NCBI GenBank assembly: GCA_016718805.1
Contig: JADKCP010000004.1
Coordinates: 248,001-312,000, forward strand
DNA: 64,000 bases
Direction: 5' to 3'
DNA from: Bacteroidota bacterium
GTDB taxonomy: Bacteria > Bacteroidota > Bacteroidia > UBA4408
The first letter of the stretch is position 1. Every line of letters begins with the position of its first letter. The notes under the pieces are model-generated. The model had not been told where the DNA came from. It did no database searches and saw only the letters and a program-made list of their open reading frames with translations. Positions 8,699-18,746 of this stretch are shown here, in pieces. Made by a program: the position numbers and the translations under genes.

Positions 8699-10396
8699 AT
8701 GAAAAAGTTAATTCATAAAACAAAAAAAATGCTACTTGTATTGCTGGTTTCAGCAGGCATTTTCAGTTCATTCAGCTTCGTTGATAATTACTTCGAAGTA
8801 TCGAAGAACCTCGACATTTTTGCTACATTATTCAGGGAGGTTAACATGTACTATGTGGATGAAACTAAACCCGGCGATTTAATGAAAAAAGGCATGGATG
8901 CCATGTTGGAATCATTAGACCCTTACACAAATTATATTCCCGAATCGGACATTGAAGATTACCGATTTATGCAAACCGGACAATACGGCGGAATAGGATC
9001 CTTGATTCGTAAAAAAAATGACCAAATAGTAATTTCTGAACCCTACGAAGGTTATCCTGCATACAAAGCCGACTTGCGAGCCGGTGATGTGATACTTGAA
9101 GTTGATGGTAAACCAATCAAAGGAAAAAACCAGGATGACATCAGTAAAATTTTAAAAGGTCAACCTAACACAATTGTGAAATTGTTGATTGAGCGTGAAG
9201 GAGAAAAAAATCTCATTGAAAAAGTTATTACCCGAGAAGAAATAAAAGTTAAAAGTGTACCATTTTATGGCATGCTCGAAGGCAATGTGGGCTATATGCG
9301 CTTAACTAGTTTCACACAAGAATCGTCAGATGAAGTTAAAAAAGCGTTTACCGAATTAAAATCAAAAAATCCGGAATTAAAAGGAATTGTATTTGACCTT
9401 AGAGGAAACCCAGGAGGGTTGCTCCATGAGGCTATAAATATTTCAAATTTATTTGTTGAAAAAGGTACCGATATTGTGAGTACGAAAGGTAAGGTTCAAG
9501 AATGGAACAAGGTGTACAAATCTATTAATTCACCTGTAGATGTTACCATTCCGGTAGCATTGCTCATCAACAGTGGTTCGGCTTCAGCATCCGAAATTGT
9601 TTCGGGTTCTTTGCAGGATCTTGACAGAGCTGTGGTTATTGGTCAGCGTAGTTTTGGAAAAGGCTTAGTACAAACTACACGAGAACTTTCGTATCATTCA
9701 CAACTAAAAGTTACTACCGCAAAATATTATATCCCGAGCGGGCGATGTATACAAGCACTTGATTACACTAATAGAAACGAAGATGGCAGTGTTGGAAAAA
9801 TTCCAGATTCTTTGATTACTCTTTTTAAAACCAAAGGTGGTAGACCTGTATACGATGGAGGTGGGATTAAGCCCGACATAGCGCTAGCAGCTGCAACCTA
9901 CAGCAAAATTGCTATCAGTCTTGAAAACAAAGCCCTCATTTTTGATTTTGCTACTAAGTATCGCCGTGAACATGCTAACATTGTACCTGCTAAAGAGTTT
10001 AAGCTTAGTGAAAAAGAATATGAAGAATTCATGGCTTTTATCTCTAATAAAGAATATGATTATACCACTAAAAGTGAAAAGCTTTTGAAAGAATTAAAAG
10101 AAACCGCAAAATCAGAAAAGTATTTTGAGGCAGCCGAAAGTGAATATGAAGCGCTAAAAGCCAAATTAATTCATCACAAAACTGAAGATTTGAGCAATTT
10201 TAAAAGTGAGATAAAATCGTTAATTGAATCAGAAATTGTTTCACGCTATTATTACCAGAAAGGAAAAATTGAAGCTAGTTTAGCCAATGACCCTGAAGTA
10301 AAAAAAGCTATTGATGTGCTTTCCGACCCAATATTGTATACATCAATATTAAGCGGCAAATACAAAGATCCAGAAATAGCTGTAGAGAAAAAATAG
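8699..10396 (+). CDS. S41-family carboxy-terminal processing peptidase
   Basis: A 565-aa CtpA/tail-specific-type serine protease, exported or membrane-anchored by an N-terminal hydrophobic segment (11-28). A PDZ domain (about 95-170; GDVILEVDGKPIKG) is followed by the S41 core with FDLRGNPGGLL, the catalytic Ser motif SGSASASEIVSG (near 296) and the catalytic Lys in FGKGLVQ (near 320). A roughly 180-residue helical C-terminal extension carries Lys/Glu-rich repeats. It likely trims or degrades envelope proteins. It lies 34 bases after yidD in the same direction, so co-transcription is possible. Confidence 0.95.
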   Translation: MKKLIHKTKKMLLVLLVSAGIFSSFSFVDNYFEVSKNLDIFATLFREVNMYYVDETKPGDLMKKGMDAMLESLDPYTNYIPESDIEDYRFMQTGQYGGIGSLIRKKNDQIVISEPYEGYPAYKADLRAGDVILEVDGKPIKGKNQDDISKILKGQPNTIVKLLIEREGEKNLIEKVITREEIKVKSVPFYGMLEGNVGYMRLTSFTQESSDEVKKAFTELKSKNPELKGIVFDLRGNPGGLLHEAINISNLFVEKGTDIVSTKGKVQEWNKVYKSINSPVDVTIPVALLINSGSASASEIVSGSLQDLDRAVVIGQRSFGKGLVQTTRELSYHSQLKVTTAKYYIPSGRCIQALDYTNRNEDGSVGKIPDSLITLFKTKGGRPVYDGGGIKPDIALAAATYSKIAISLENKALIFDFATKYRREHANIVPAKEFKLSEKEYEEFMAFISNKEYDYTTKSEKLLKELKETAKSEKYFEAAESEYEALKAKLIHHKTEDLSNFKSEIKSLIESEIVSRYYYQKGKIEASLANDPEVKKAIDVLSDPILYTSILSGKYKDPEIAVEKK

Positions 10397-10452
10397 TAGC
10401 CCTTGCAAACTTACTTTCTTATTACTTTCAAACACATTGCCAACCAGTAGGT

Positions 10453-12036
10453 ATGGAGCTGCTAAAAAAAAATGCCCGTTCCATTTATTTTATTGGACTT
10501 ATTTTACTGGCAATTGCATTGCCCCTATCTAAATTTCTTACAGGCTTAGCAAGCTTTGTAATAGTTGGAGCATGGCTAGTTGAAGGTAATTTTGCAGAAA
10601 AACTAAAACGATTATTGGCTGATAAAGCAATACTTCTATGGTGTTCTATTTTTATAATGCACTTAGTGGGTTTGTTGTATACCAGCGACTTTACCTATGC
10701 TTTCAATGATTTACGAATAAAACTTTCGTTATTGTTTTTTCCAATTATTATAGGAAGCAGTCAACCCCTTTCAAAACAACAGTTTATTTTATTACTACGT
10801 ATTTTTGTCGCAGCTGTTATTGTGTCAACATTTATCAGTACAGCTGCACTTTTAGGTTTTTTGAATCGAAACATAACACAAGCCCGTGATATTTCATTTT
10901 TAATTTCTCACATTCGATTGGCATTATTAATTTGTCTTGCAGCCTTTGTTCTGCTTTATTTTTTTCAACAAAAATGCACTCCGCTATTTTCTAAAATTGT
11001 GCATTTGCTTTGCTTTCTATGGCTCCTTGTTTTCTTGTTTATTTTAGAATCTTTTACTGGAATCATTATATTGTTGGTGCTAACTTTTTTAGTTTTATCC
11101 TATCAACTATTTACAAAAGGTACGTTACTACCAAAGTTGTTATATCTTATTTCAATTGCTATAATTTGCATTGGTTTAACCTATACAGTTATCAGTGCAT
11201 ATTCAGAAGTAAATACAGCTAAGCCCATTAACTGGGAAACCCTTGATACGACTACAGCTTTAGGACACAAGTATGTTCATATAAAAGAACGAAGCGAAAT
11301 GGAAAATGGCAACTTCGTTTTTAGCTACCTCTGTTTTAGCGAACTAGATAGTGTATGGCAGCATAGAAGCAATCTTGCGATTACCGGATTGGACAAAAAA
11401 CAACAACCGCTTCGTGTTACATTATTGCGCTTTCTCACTTCTAAAGGTTTGCGAAAAGATGCCGTTGGAGTAGCTACTCTATCGAACGCTGAAATCAATG
11501 CAGTTGAAAATGGTATAACCAATTATGAGTTTCAAAATTTGTCTAGTCCTAAAGCTCGTTTAAAACAAATTTTTTGGGAAATATCTACCTATCAACTTAC
11601 TGGAAATCCTTCAGGGCATTCAGTTACATTGCGTTTTGAATACTTAAAAACCGGGTTCTTAATAGTTCAGGAAAATTTAATTTTTGGAGTTGGTACAGGA
11701 GATGTAAATGTGGCCTTTCAAAAAAAATATACTGAAATGAATTCTCCTATTCATCCTGATTGGCGGCTTCGTGCTCACAATCAATTTCTCACATTCGCTG
11801 TTACTTTTGGAATAGTTGGCTTAGTCCTATTTTTGTTTTCGTTGCTTTATCCGATTTGGCTTGAACGAAAAAATCCAAATTATTTCTACTTGCTTTTTTG
11901 CATTATTGCTGTGATTTCGATGTTTACTGACGATACCTTGGAAACACAGGCAGGAGTTACATTCTACGCTTTTTTCAATGCACTTTTCTGGGTTCATAAA
12001 AAGGTTGTAATTTCAGCTCAGCAAATTGAAACATAA
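10453..12036 (+). CDS. O-antigen ligase/polymerase-family membrane protein
   Basis: A 527-aa polytopic protein with about ten hydrophobic helices and one large extracytoplasmic loop (about residues 250-410), followed by the Wzy_C-type motif RAHNQFLTFAVTFGIVG (about 437-453) with the conserved His. These features match the O-antigen ligase (WaaL)/polymerase (Wzy) superfamily, which joins or extends lipid-linked glycans on the outer face of the inner membrane. The loop is unusually long and largely hydrophilic. No glycosyltransferases are adjacent; the nearest sugar genes are at 18-22 kb. Whether it acts on LPS, capsule or protein glycans cannot be told. Confidence 0.8.
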   Translation: MELLKKNARSIYFIGLILLAIALPLSKFLTGLASFVIVGAWLVEGNFAEKLKRLLADKAILLWCSIFIMHLVGLLYTSDFTYAFNDLRIKLSLLFFPIIIGSSQPLSKQQFILLLRIFVAAVIVSTFISTAALLGFLNRNITQARDISFLISHIRLALLICLAAFVLLYFFQQKCTPLFSKIVHLLCFLWLLVFLFILESFTGIIILLVLTFLVLSYQLFTKGTLLPKLLYLISIAIICIGLTYTVISAYSEVNTAKPINWETLDTTTALGHKYVHIKERSEMENGNFVFSYLCFSELDSVWQHRSNLAITGLDKKQQPLRVTLLRFLTSKGLRKDAVGVATLSNAEINAVENGITNYEFQNLSSPKARLKQIFWEISTYQLTGNPSGHSVTLRFEYLKTGFLIVQENLIFGVGTGDVNVAFQKKYTEMNSPIHPDWRLRAHNQFLTFAVTFGIVGLVLFLFSLLYPIWLERKNPNYFYLLFCIIAVISMFTDDTLETQAGVTFYAFFNALFWVHKKVVISAQQIET

Positions 12037-12069
12037 GCTTCATTTTGTTTCAAAGCCATAATTTGAACT

Positions 12070-14175
12070 ATGCTCAATAGCCTGCTCCAAACTCCTATCG
12101 AATATTTAAAAGGTGTTGGCTCTCAACGTGCCGAAATTCTCAAAAAAGAACTAGGCATTTTTACTTATGGCGATTTACTGGCTTACTATCCTTATCGCTA
12201 TATTGACCGGACTAAGTTTTACACGATTGCTGAAATAAATGACCAATTAAATTATGTGCAGCTGGTAGGTAAAATAACCCATTTTGAGGTAGTTGGTGAA
12301 AAGCATGGAAAGCGACTTGTTGCAAAATTAAAAGATAAAAGCGGGAGTATTGAATTAGTGTGGTTTCAAAGTTACCAATGGTGGGCAAACAATCTAAAAT
12401 TAAATACTGAATACCTGGTTTTTGGAAAACCAACTTCTTTTAACTCAAAATTTAATTTGGTACATCCCGAATTGGATGTATTGAGTGAAGCAAGTGTTAC
12501 CTTAAACACAAGTATGCAACCCATGTACCTTACTTCCGAAAAAATGAAATCGAGGGGTATTGACAGCAGAGCAATTCGTAAAATGCAACAAACCTTAAAC
12601 GGTTTGATACATGGCTCCATAGCTGAAGTTTTACCTAGTTCGCTTGTGCAGAATTTGCAATTAATCAGTAAAGAGGAGGCCTTAAAAAATATACATGTTC
12701 CAATTGATTCAGTGTTGTTACAGAAAGCACAATGGAGGTTAAAATTTGACGAATTGTTTTTTATTCAATTAAAATTATTGCGCTTAAAAGCCATACGTAT
12801 TCAACATAATAAAGGCTTTGTTTTTTCTAAAGTTGGAGATTTTTTCACGACCTTTTATTCAAAACACCTGCCATTTGAGTTAACCATGGCACAAAAAAAA
12901 GTGATGAAAGAAATACGTGCCGACCTTGGATCAGGCAAACAAATGAATCGTTTGCTACAAGGTGATGTTGGAAGTGGTAAAACTTTAGTGGCGCTTATGT
13001 GTATGTTGCTTGCACTGGATAATGGCTTTCAAGCTTGCTTAATGGCTCCTACCGAAATTCTAGCCAAACAACATTTCGATACTTTGCAACAATTGCTGCA
13101 AGGGACAGATGTACAATTAAAGCTGTTAACTGGTTCGAGCAAATCGAAACACAGAAAACTTTTACATGAAGAATTAGAACAAGGCAGTTTACATTTTTTA
13201 ATTGGCACTCATGCGGTTCTCGAAGACGTCGTAAAATTCAAGAATCTTGGCCTAGTGGTTATTGATGAACAACATCGTTTCGGTGTTGAACAGCGAAGTA
13301 AAATGTGGAAAAAAAATGTACAAGCGCCTCATATATTGGTGATGACAGCAACTCCAATTCCGCGCACTTTGGCAATGACACTTTATGGGGATTTAGATAT
13401 TTCAATTATTGATGAATTACCGCCCGGGCGAAAATCAATTATAACTTCACATCGCTTTGATTCAGCGCGCATAGCAGTATTTTCCTTCATGCACGAGCAG
13501 ATTAAAGCCGGGCGACAAGTGTATGTTGTTTATCCATTGATTAAGGAATCGGAGAAAATGGATTACAAAGATTTAATGGACGGCTATGAGAGTATTGTAA
13601 GGGCATTCCCACTTCCTGAGTTTAAGGTGAGTATTGTGCATGGAAAAATGAAAGCTGCCGACAAAGAATATGAAATGCAGCGTTTTGTAAAAAATGAAAC
13701 TCAAATAATGGTAGCAACTACCGTAATTGAAGTTGGAGTAAACGTACCCAATGCAAGTATCATGATAATTGAAAGTGCAGAGCGTTTTGGCTTATCGCAA
13801 CTGCATCAACTTAGAGGTAGGGTTGGTCGAGGGGCTGAACAGTCGTATTGCATACTAATGACATCTTATAAATTGGGCGAGGATACAAAAGTCCGCCTTG
13901 AAACAATGGTGCGCACTAACGATGGTTTTGAAATAGCAGATGTTGACCTAAAACTGAGAGGCCCTGGAGATTTACAGGGTACTCAACAGAGCGGAACGTT
14001 GGATTTAAAGTTGGCCGATTTAAGCAAAGATGCTGCATTATTACAAATAGCACGTGATGCTGCTTCTAAATTATTAACCCAGGATCCTGCTCTTACTTCA
14101 CCCGAAAATCAGGCTGTACTTAGGTATTTTAATAACCAAGGAAAGCAGCAGACTAATTGGTCAAAAATTTCATAA
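12070..14175 (+). CDS. recG: ATP-dependent DNA helicase RecG
   Basis: A 701-aa superfamily 2 helicase that remodels stalled replication forks and Holliday junctions. The N-terminal wedge/OB domain (about 60-160) includes FQSYQWWANNLK. Walker A is QGDVGSGKTLVAL (near 297), motif II is DEQHRFGVEQR (near 399), motif III TATPIPRTLAMT, and motif VI QLRGRVGRGAEQSYC. The C-terminal TRG region (DLKLRGPGDLQGTQQSG) follows. Length and domain order are complete. It starts 33 bases after the preceding gene and precedes pheT by 59 bases. Confidence 0.98.
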   Translation: MLNSLLQTPIEYLKGVGSQRAEILKKELGIFTYGDLLAYYPYRYIDRTKFYTIAEINDQLNYVQLVGKITHFEVVGEKHGKRLVAKLKDKSGSIELVWFQSYQWWANNLKLNTEYLVFGKPTSFNSKFNLVHPELDVLSEASVTLNTSMQPMYLTSEKMKSRGIDSRAIRKMQQTLNGLIHGSIAEVLPSSLVQNLQLISKEEALKNIHVPIDSVLLQKAQWRLKFDELFFIQLKLLRLKAIRIQHNKGFVFSKVGDFFTTFYSKHLPFELTMAQKKVMKEIRADLGSGKQMNRLLQGDVGSGKTLVALMCMLLALDNGFQACLMAPTEILAKQHFDTLQQLLQGTDVQLKLLTGSSKSKHRKLLHEELEQGSLHFLIGTHAVLEDVVKFKNLGLVVIDEQHRFGVEQRSKMWKKNVQAPHILVMTATPIPRTLAMTLYGDLDISIIDELPPGRKSIITSHRFDSARIAVFSFMHEQIKAGRQVYVVYPLIKESEKMDYKDLMDGYESIVRAFPLPEFKVSIVHGKMKAADKEYEMQRFVKNETQIMVATTVIEVGVNVPNASIMIIESAERFGLSQLHQLRGRVGRGAEQSYCILMTSYKLGEDTKVRLETMVRTNDGFEIADVDLKLRGPGDLQGTQQSGTLDLKLADLSKDAALLQIARDAASKLLTQDPALTSPENQAVLRYFNNQGKQQTNWSKIS

Positions 14176-14234
14176 ATCCAAACTAAACATTAATACTTAC
14201 TTTTGGCAGTCAAAAAAAATACAATATCGTTTAA

Positions 14235-16697
14235 ATGAAGATTTCTTACAACTGGATTAAACAGTTTATACACACAGATTTAGCACCTGAAATTATTTCA
14301 AAATTACTTACCGATTGCGGTTTAGAAGTAGAAAGTACCGAAGAATTTCAAAGTATTAGCGGAGGCTTAAAAGGCTTGGTTGTTGGCGAAGTAATTAGCA
14401 AAGAAAAACATCCCGATGCTGATAAGCTAAGTGTTACTACTGTTAATGTTGGGCAGGCAGATTTGTTGAACATTGTGTGCGGCGCTCCTAACGTTGCTGC
14501 AGGTCAAAAAGTGCTGGTAGCACTTATAGGAACAACTTTGTATCCATTGAATGGTGCTCCTTTTGAAATTAAAAAATCGAAAATACGTGGAGTAGTTTCT
14601 GAAGGGATGATTTGTGCAGAAGACGAAATTGGAATTGGAAATTCCCATGATGGAATCATGCTACTAAAACCTGAGACCTTAGTAGGCACACCTGCTGCTG
14701 AGTATTTTAATATTGAAACAGATACGGTATTTGAAATCGGACTCACTCCCAATCGAGCAGATGCTGCTTCACATCTAGGTGTTGCTCGCGACTTACTGGC
14801 ATTATTAAATACGCAACCTATTTATGCAAATCGGTCGGTTCAAAAAGATCTGAACTTACCGGATATTTCAACTTTTAATTCCATTAAGAGTGATAAGAAT
14901 ATGCAGGTGGTGGTTGAAGATGCAAATGCTTGCACTCGATATTCAGGAATAAGTATAAAGAATATAACAGTAACAGAATCTCCGGAATGGCTTAAAAACA
15001 AGTTAAAAGCAATTGGTGTGCGCCCAATTAACTCGGTAGTAGATTGTAGCAATTATGTGATGTTTGAATTGGGACAACCACTTCATGCATTTGATGCTGC
15101 TAAAATTAATGGGAATAAAATTATTGTAAAAAAATTAAGTGTTGCTACTCCTTTTATAACTTTAGATGGCAATGAACATGAGCTTTCGAGCGATGATTTA
15201 ATGATTTGCGATGAACAAAATGCCTTGTGCATTGCCGGGGTTTTTGGAGGTAAAAATTCCGGAATAACCGAATCAACCAAAGAATTGTTTTTAGAAAGCG
15301 CCTGCTTTAATGCTGTTTCGGTTCGCAAAACAGCCAAACGGCATGGGTTAAAAACAGATGCTTCCTTTCGTTTTGAACGCGGCACCGATCCTGCTATTAC
15401 TGTATTTGCGCTTAAACGAGCCGCACTGCTAATTCAAGAAATATGTGGTGGACAAATTACTGGAGATTTAATTGATTGGTATCCTTCACCGGTAGCTCCT
15501 TTTAAAGTTGTTTTTAGTTATGTGAATTGTGAACGAATTATTGGTAAAAAGATTGAAAACGAAATCATCAAAAAAATAATTCGCACACTCGGTATACAAA
15601 TTGAAAGCGAAAATGGCGATGTATTACACTTGGCTGTGCCCGCATTTAAAGTTGATGTGCAGCGTGAGATTGATGTTATTGAAGAAGTATTGCGCATTTA
15701 TGGGTATAATCAAATTGAAATTCCTTCACAGGTGAATAGTTCGCTTTCGTATGCTACAAAACCCGATCGTGAAAAAATTATGAATACTGTAGCTGATTTG
15801 CTTACTTCCAATGGCTTTTCAGAAATAATGTCCTTGTCGCTTACACCTTCATCTTATACCGAAAACTCAACTCTATTTCCTAAAGTTGAAAATGTAGGCA
15901 TGTTAAATCCGTTAAGTTCTGAATTGGATGTATTACGACAAACGCTGTTATATGGTGGCCTGGAGGCGATTGCTTACAATCAAAATCGTAAACGTGCAGA
16001 CTTAAAGTTGTATGAATTTGGTAAGAGTTATCATCTTACTAAAAATGAAACTAGCGGTGAAAAATTTTATACCGAGCAAAATCATTTGTCTTTGTTTATT
16101 ACCGGAAAATCGACACTTGAATCTTGGCAAAACAAAACTGAAAACTCGAGTATTTACACAGCTAAATATTATGCCTCGTTGCTATTACAAAGATTAGGAA
16201 TTGCTTCGTACAAAGAAGTAGCATTTCAAAACGAAGTAATTTCTGCTGGGTTGCAATTGATTGTTAATCAAAAAACACTAGTCGAAATTGGAGCTGTTTC
16301 AAAAGGAGTTCTTAAAAAAGCCGATATTAAATCGGAGGTGTTTTTTGTTGATGTGAATTGGGATTTATTACTTAAAGTTAGTGGAACTAAAAACACCTTA
16401 TATAGAGAAATGCCTAAATTCCCTGAAGTTCGCCGCGACTTGGCATTGTTGATAGATACTGCTATTAGTTATGCCCAAATTGAAGAGCTTGCATTTCAAA
16501 CTGAAAAAAAATTGCTCAAGGCTGTTAATTTATTTGATGTGTACGAAGGTGAAAAACTTGAAGCAGGTAAAAAGTCGTATGCGGTTAGCTTTATTATACA
16601 AGACGAAAACAGCACATTGGAAGATAAGCAAATTGAAAAAATAATGGATAAACTAATTTCAACTTTTAAAGAAAAGCTGGGAGCTGCTATCCGCTAA
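14235..16697 (+). CDS. pheT: phenylalanine--tRNA ligase beta subunit
   Basis: The 820-aa beta subunit of the (alpha-beta)2 phenylalanyl-tRNA synthetase. The N-terminal tRNA-binding OB domain spans about 42-155 (KHPDADKLSVTTVNVG; VCGAPNV). The B3/B4 editing domain covers about 215-395 (FELGQPLHAFDA; FRFERGTDP), then comes B5 (DVQREIDVIEEVLRIYGYN). The C-terminal FDX-ACB anticodon-binding domain is about 725-820 (FPEVRRDLALLID). Full length for bacterial PheT. pheS is not adjacent, so the two subunits are encoded at separate loci, which is frequent in Bacteroidota. Confidence 0.98.
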   Translation: MKISYNWIKQFIHTDLAPEIISKLLTDCGLEVESTEEFQSISGGLKGLVVGEVISKEKHPDADKLSVTTVNVGQADLLNIVCGAPNVAAGQKVLVALIGTTLYPLNGAPFEIKKSKIRGVVSEGMICAEDEIGIGNSHDGIMLLKPETLVGTPAAEYFNIETDTVFEIGLTPNRADAASHLGVARDLLALLNTQPIYANRSVQKDLNLPDISTFNSIKSDKNMQVVVEDANACTRYSGISIKNITVTESPEWLKNKLKAIGVRPINSVVDCSNYVMFELGQPLHAFDAAKINGNKIIVKKLSVATPFITLDGNEHELSSDDLMICDEQNALCIAGVFGGKNSGITESTKELFLESACFNAVSVRKTAKRHGLKTDASFRFERGTDPAITVFALKRAALLIQEICGGQITGDLIDWYPSPVAPFKVVFSYVNCERIIGKKIENEIIKKIIRTLGIQIESENGDVLHLAVPAFKVDVQREIDVIEEVLRIYGYNQIEIPSQVNSSLSYATKPDREKIMNTVADLLTSNGFSEIMSLSLTPSSYTENSTLFPKVENVGMLNPLSSELDVLRQTLLYGGLEAIAYNQNRKRADLKLYEFGKSYHLTKNETSGEKFYTEQNHLSLFITGKSTLESWQNKTENSSIYTAKYYASLLLQRLGIASYKEVAFQNEVISAGLQLIVNQKTLVEIGAVSKGVLKKADIKSEVFFVDVNWDLLLKVSGTKNTLYREMPKFPEVRRDLALLIDTAISYAQIEELAFQTEKKLLKAVNLFDVYEGEKLEAGKKSYAVSFIIQDENSTLEDKQIEKIMDKLISTFKEKLGAAIR

Positions 16698-16699
16698 TG

Positions 16700-17140
16700 T
16701 TATTTTTTTGATAATACAGCCGTACAGCTATTTATGGCTGAAGAGCCGCCACTTCCATCGTTTACAGTGTAGGTTAAATTTATCTTAGTATCACTATTTA
16801 TTGTTCCGGAACCTTGTACTGTATTTCCGGAAATCGATTGTGTTGCGATGTTGAGTGAAGTTCCGCTTTTATCAACCAAAGCACTGTGTGAAGATCCAAG
16901 CAAATAAAAATTGTCAATATAGAGTTGGTTGGTTGAGTTTGAATTTTTTCGAATAACAACATCAAAAGTCGAGCTACCGCTATTTGATGAGTTTTCGGCA
17001 CAACTCCAGGTCCCAATATACTTATCTCTTTCGTCTATAGGAGTTACTTCTGAATCATCCTCTGAAGCACATCCAACAACTAATAACAGAGCCGCAAATA
17101 CGGCAATTATTTTACCTTTAGTAGAAGAAACTGTTTTCAT
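16700..17140 (-). CDS. putative lipoprotein, unknown function
   Basis: A 146-aa protein with an N-terminal hydrophobic stretch and lipobox VVGC (Cys about 24) followed by an acidic run (ASEDDSE). The mature part is rich in Ser, Thr, Asn and Gly with alternating hydrophobic residues, suggesting a small beta-sandwich or lipocalin-like fold; IGTWSCAEN and TYTVNDGSGG resemble Bacteroidota lipocalin-like or PKD-adjacent lipoproteins. It converges with pheT, the two stops lying 3 bases apart. Function unknown. Confidence 0.75.
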   Translation of the reverse strand: MKTVSSTKGKIIAVFAALLLVVGCASEDDSEVTPIDERDKYIGTWSCAENSSNSGSSTFDVVIRKNSNSTNQLYIDNFYLLGSSHSALVDKSGTSLNIATQSISGNTVQGSGTINSDTKINLTYTVNDGSGGSSAINSCTAVLSKK

Positions 17141-17331
17141 TAATTCAATTTTATTTGTATCAGCTAAGGTACCAACAATTTTAATATTTAATATCCTAAG
17201 TAATTCTTGGGATTATAATAAGCAAGTATTTATACCTGGTATAAAATGTTCACTTTATACAGTTAGTATTTAATTCAAACTATCTAAATCAATACTGTTT
17301 TATTACTCATCTTTGCACTAAATAATTTCTC

Positions 17332-17970
17332 ATGTTAAATTGCAAGAAACCGCTTATTTTTTGTTTACTCATGGTTCATTTTGTAACCACAAATGCGCAA
17401 TTTATTAAAGGATTTGGCATTAGTGCCGGTGCAACTTTTAGTCGTCAAAAATGGATCGGAACAAATCCTGATTTTAAAGATAAATTAAACTATAAACCGG
17501 GTGGTAATACAAGTATTTTTATGGAGTATATCGACCACAAATACTACCGTATGATTACTGAATTACAATTCAACATGAAGGGCGCCAGAGACAATCGTTC
17601 TTTGTTATCAGGATATCGCTATGCTGCAGATTATTTGAGTTTCAATAATTTTTTTAAACTACGTCAGGAACTCTATGATGTAACACCCTATGTATTGATT
17701 GGCCCACGAGTTGAGTTTTTGCTTTCGAGTAATATTACTCAAATGCGGGTGGCTCACCTAACTGCATCAGGTGCAATTGGAATGGAGTTCTTATATACCA
17801 GACCTTGGATATTATTTGCTGAAGTACACTATAATCCGGATGCTATGAGTGCATTGCGGATTACCGATTTTAAGATTCGACAAAATGCCTGGGAAATCAG
17901 GGTTGGAGTTAAATACGAGCTTAAAAAGAAAGCAGATTGTCCTCGTCCAAGAGGTGGAAAAAATTTTTAA
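17332..17970 (+). CDS. outer-membrane beta-barrel protein
   Basis: A 212-aa protein with a signal peptide (1-22, ending TNAQ) and a body of alternating amphipathic strands ending in an aromatic-poor IRVGVKYELKKK. It fits the outer membrane beta-barrel (PorT/OmpW-like) class common in Bacteroidota, with an estimated eight strands (GFGISAGATF, YVLIGPRVEF, GAIGMEFLY, WILFAEVHYNP). Its basic C-terminal tail (CPRPRGGKNF) is odd for a barrel. Its last 4 bases overlap the end of the convergent cpsB-like gene. Exact role unknown. Confidence 0.7.
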   Translation: MLNCKKPLIFCLLMVHFVTTNAQFIKGFGISAGATFSRQKWIGTNPDFKDKLNYKPGGNTSIFMEYIDHKYYRMITELQFNMKGARDNRSLLSGYRYAADYLSFNNFFKLRQELYDVTPYVLIGPRVEFLLSSNITQMRVAHLTASGAIGMEFLYTRPWILFAEVHYNPDAMSALRITDFKIRQNAWEIRVGVKYELKKKADCPRPRGGKNF

Positions 17971-18716
17971 AGGGCGGCATTTCGCAACATTCCCGAATCG
18001 ATTAACTGATGCAAATACTTTTCACACTGTGCATCTTTCATAACCTTTATATGATCCATGCGATGACAATCAGAGCCAATAAAGTCAACCATATTTTTCT
18101 CGATCATCTGTTCGGCAATCTTTTTTGCTCCTCCCCCGTAATATCCAGTTAATGAATTAATGTTCAATTGCAACAAAACTCCTTTATCTTTAAACTCTTC
18201 GTATTTTTCAAAATCGTTGTACCAAAAAGGATATCGTTCAGGATGTGCCAATACGGGACGATAGCCATTCGTAGCTAATTTAAAAATTACTTGATTTAAA
18301 ATATCCGGAGGATTCATGTAAGAAACTTCAAACAATAAATAATTGTTTCCAAATGTGAGCAATCCTCCCTTTTCAATCTTTGCTTCTAAATCAAAATCCA
18401 AATAATATTCAGCTGCCGCCTCCACTTCAATCGCTATACCTTCTTGTTGAATTGCCTCTTTAACTTTAGCTAGCCCAGCTAAAATAATTTCCGGATTGTT
18501 TTGATAAAAATCGCTCATGATATGTGGAGTGGTTATCACTTTGCGGTAACCAAACTCACTCATCGCTCTTAATAAATTTACTGAATCTTCGATCGTTTGA
18601 GCCCCATCATCAATACCCGGAATAAAATGCGAATGCATATCTACTCCTATAAGAGAAAGGTCGGCGCTTTTATCTGTGCGGGTTGATTTAGTAAAAAATC
18701 GATCAAAAAATCCCAT
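17967..18716 (-). CDS. CpsB/YwqE-type tyrosine-protein phosphatase (PHP fold)
   Basis: A 249-aa metal-dependent phosphatase of the CpsB/CapC family, which dephosphorylates the tyrosine kinase controlling polysaccharide export. PHP-fold metal ligands are visible: DMHSHFIPGIDDGA (26-39), TTPHIM, LAHPERY and GSDCHRMDH. It is the last gene of a minus-strand run galE-rfbB-wbpP-like-cpsB, consistent with control of surface polysaccharide synthesis. The partner BY-kinase (Wzc-like) is not in this window. Confidence 0.88.
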   Translation of the reverse strand: MGFFDRFFTKSTRTDKSADLSLIGVDMHSHFIPGIDDGAQTIEDSVNLLRAMSEFGYRKVITTPHIMSDFYQNNPEIILAGLAKVKEAIQQEGIAIEVEAAAEYYLDFDLEAKIEKGGLLTFGNNYLLFEVSYMNPPDILNQVIFKLATNGYRPVLAHPERYPFWYNDFEKYEEFKDKGVLLQLNINSLTGYYGGGAKKIAEQMIEKNMVDFIGSDCHRMDHIKVMKDAQCEKYLHQLIDSGMLRNAAL

Positions 18717-18746
18717 TTCTTTGAAGTTCTAAAATCACAAAAATAC

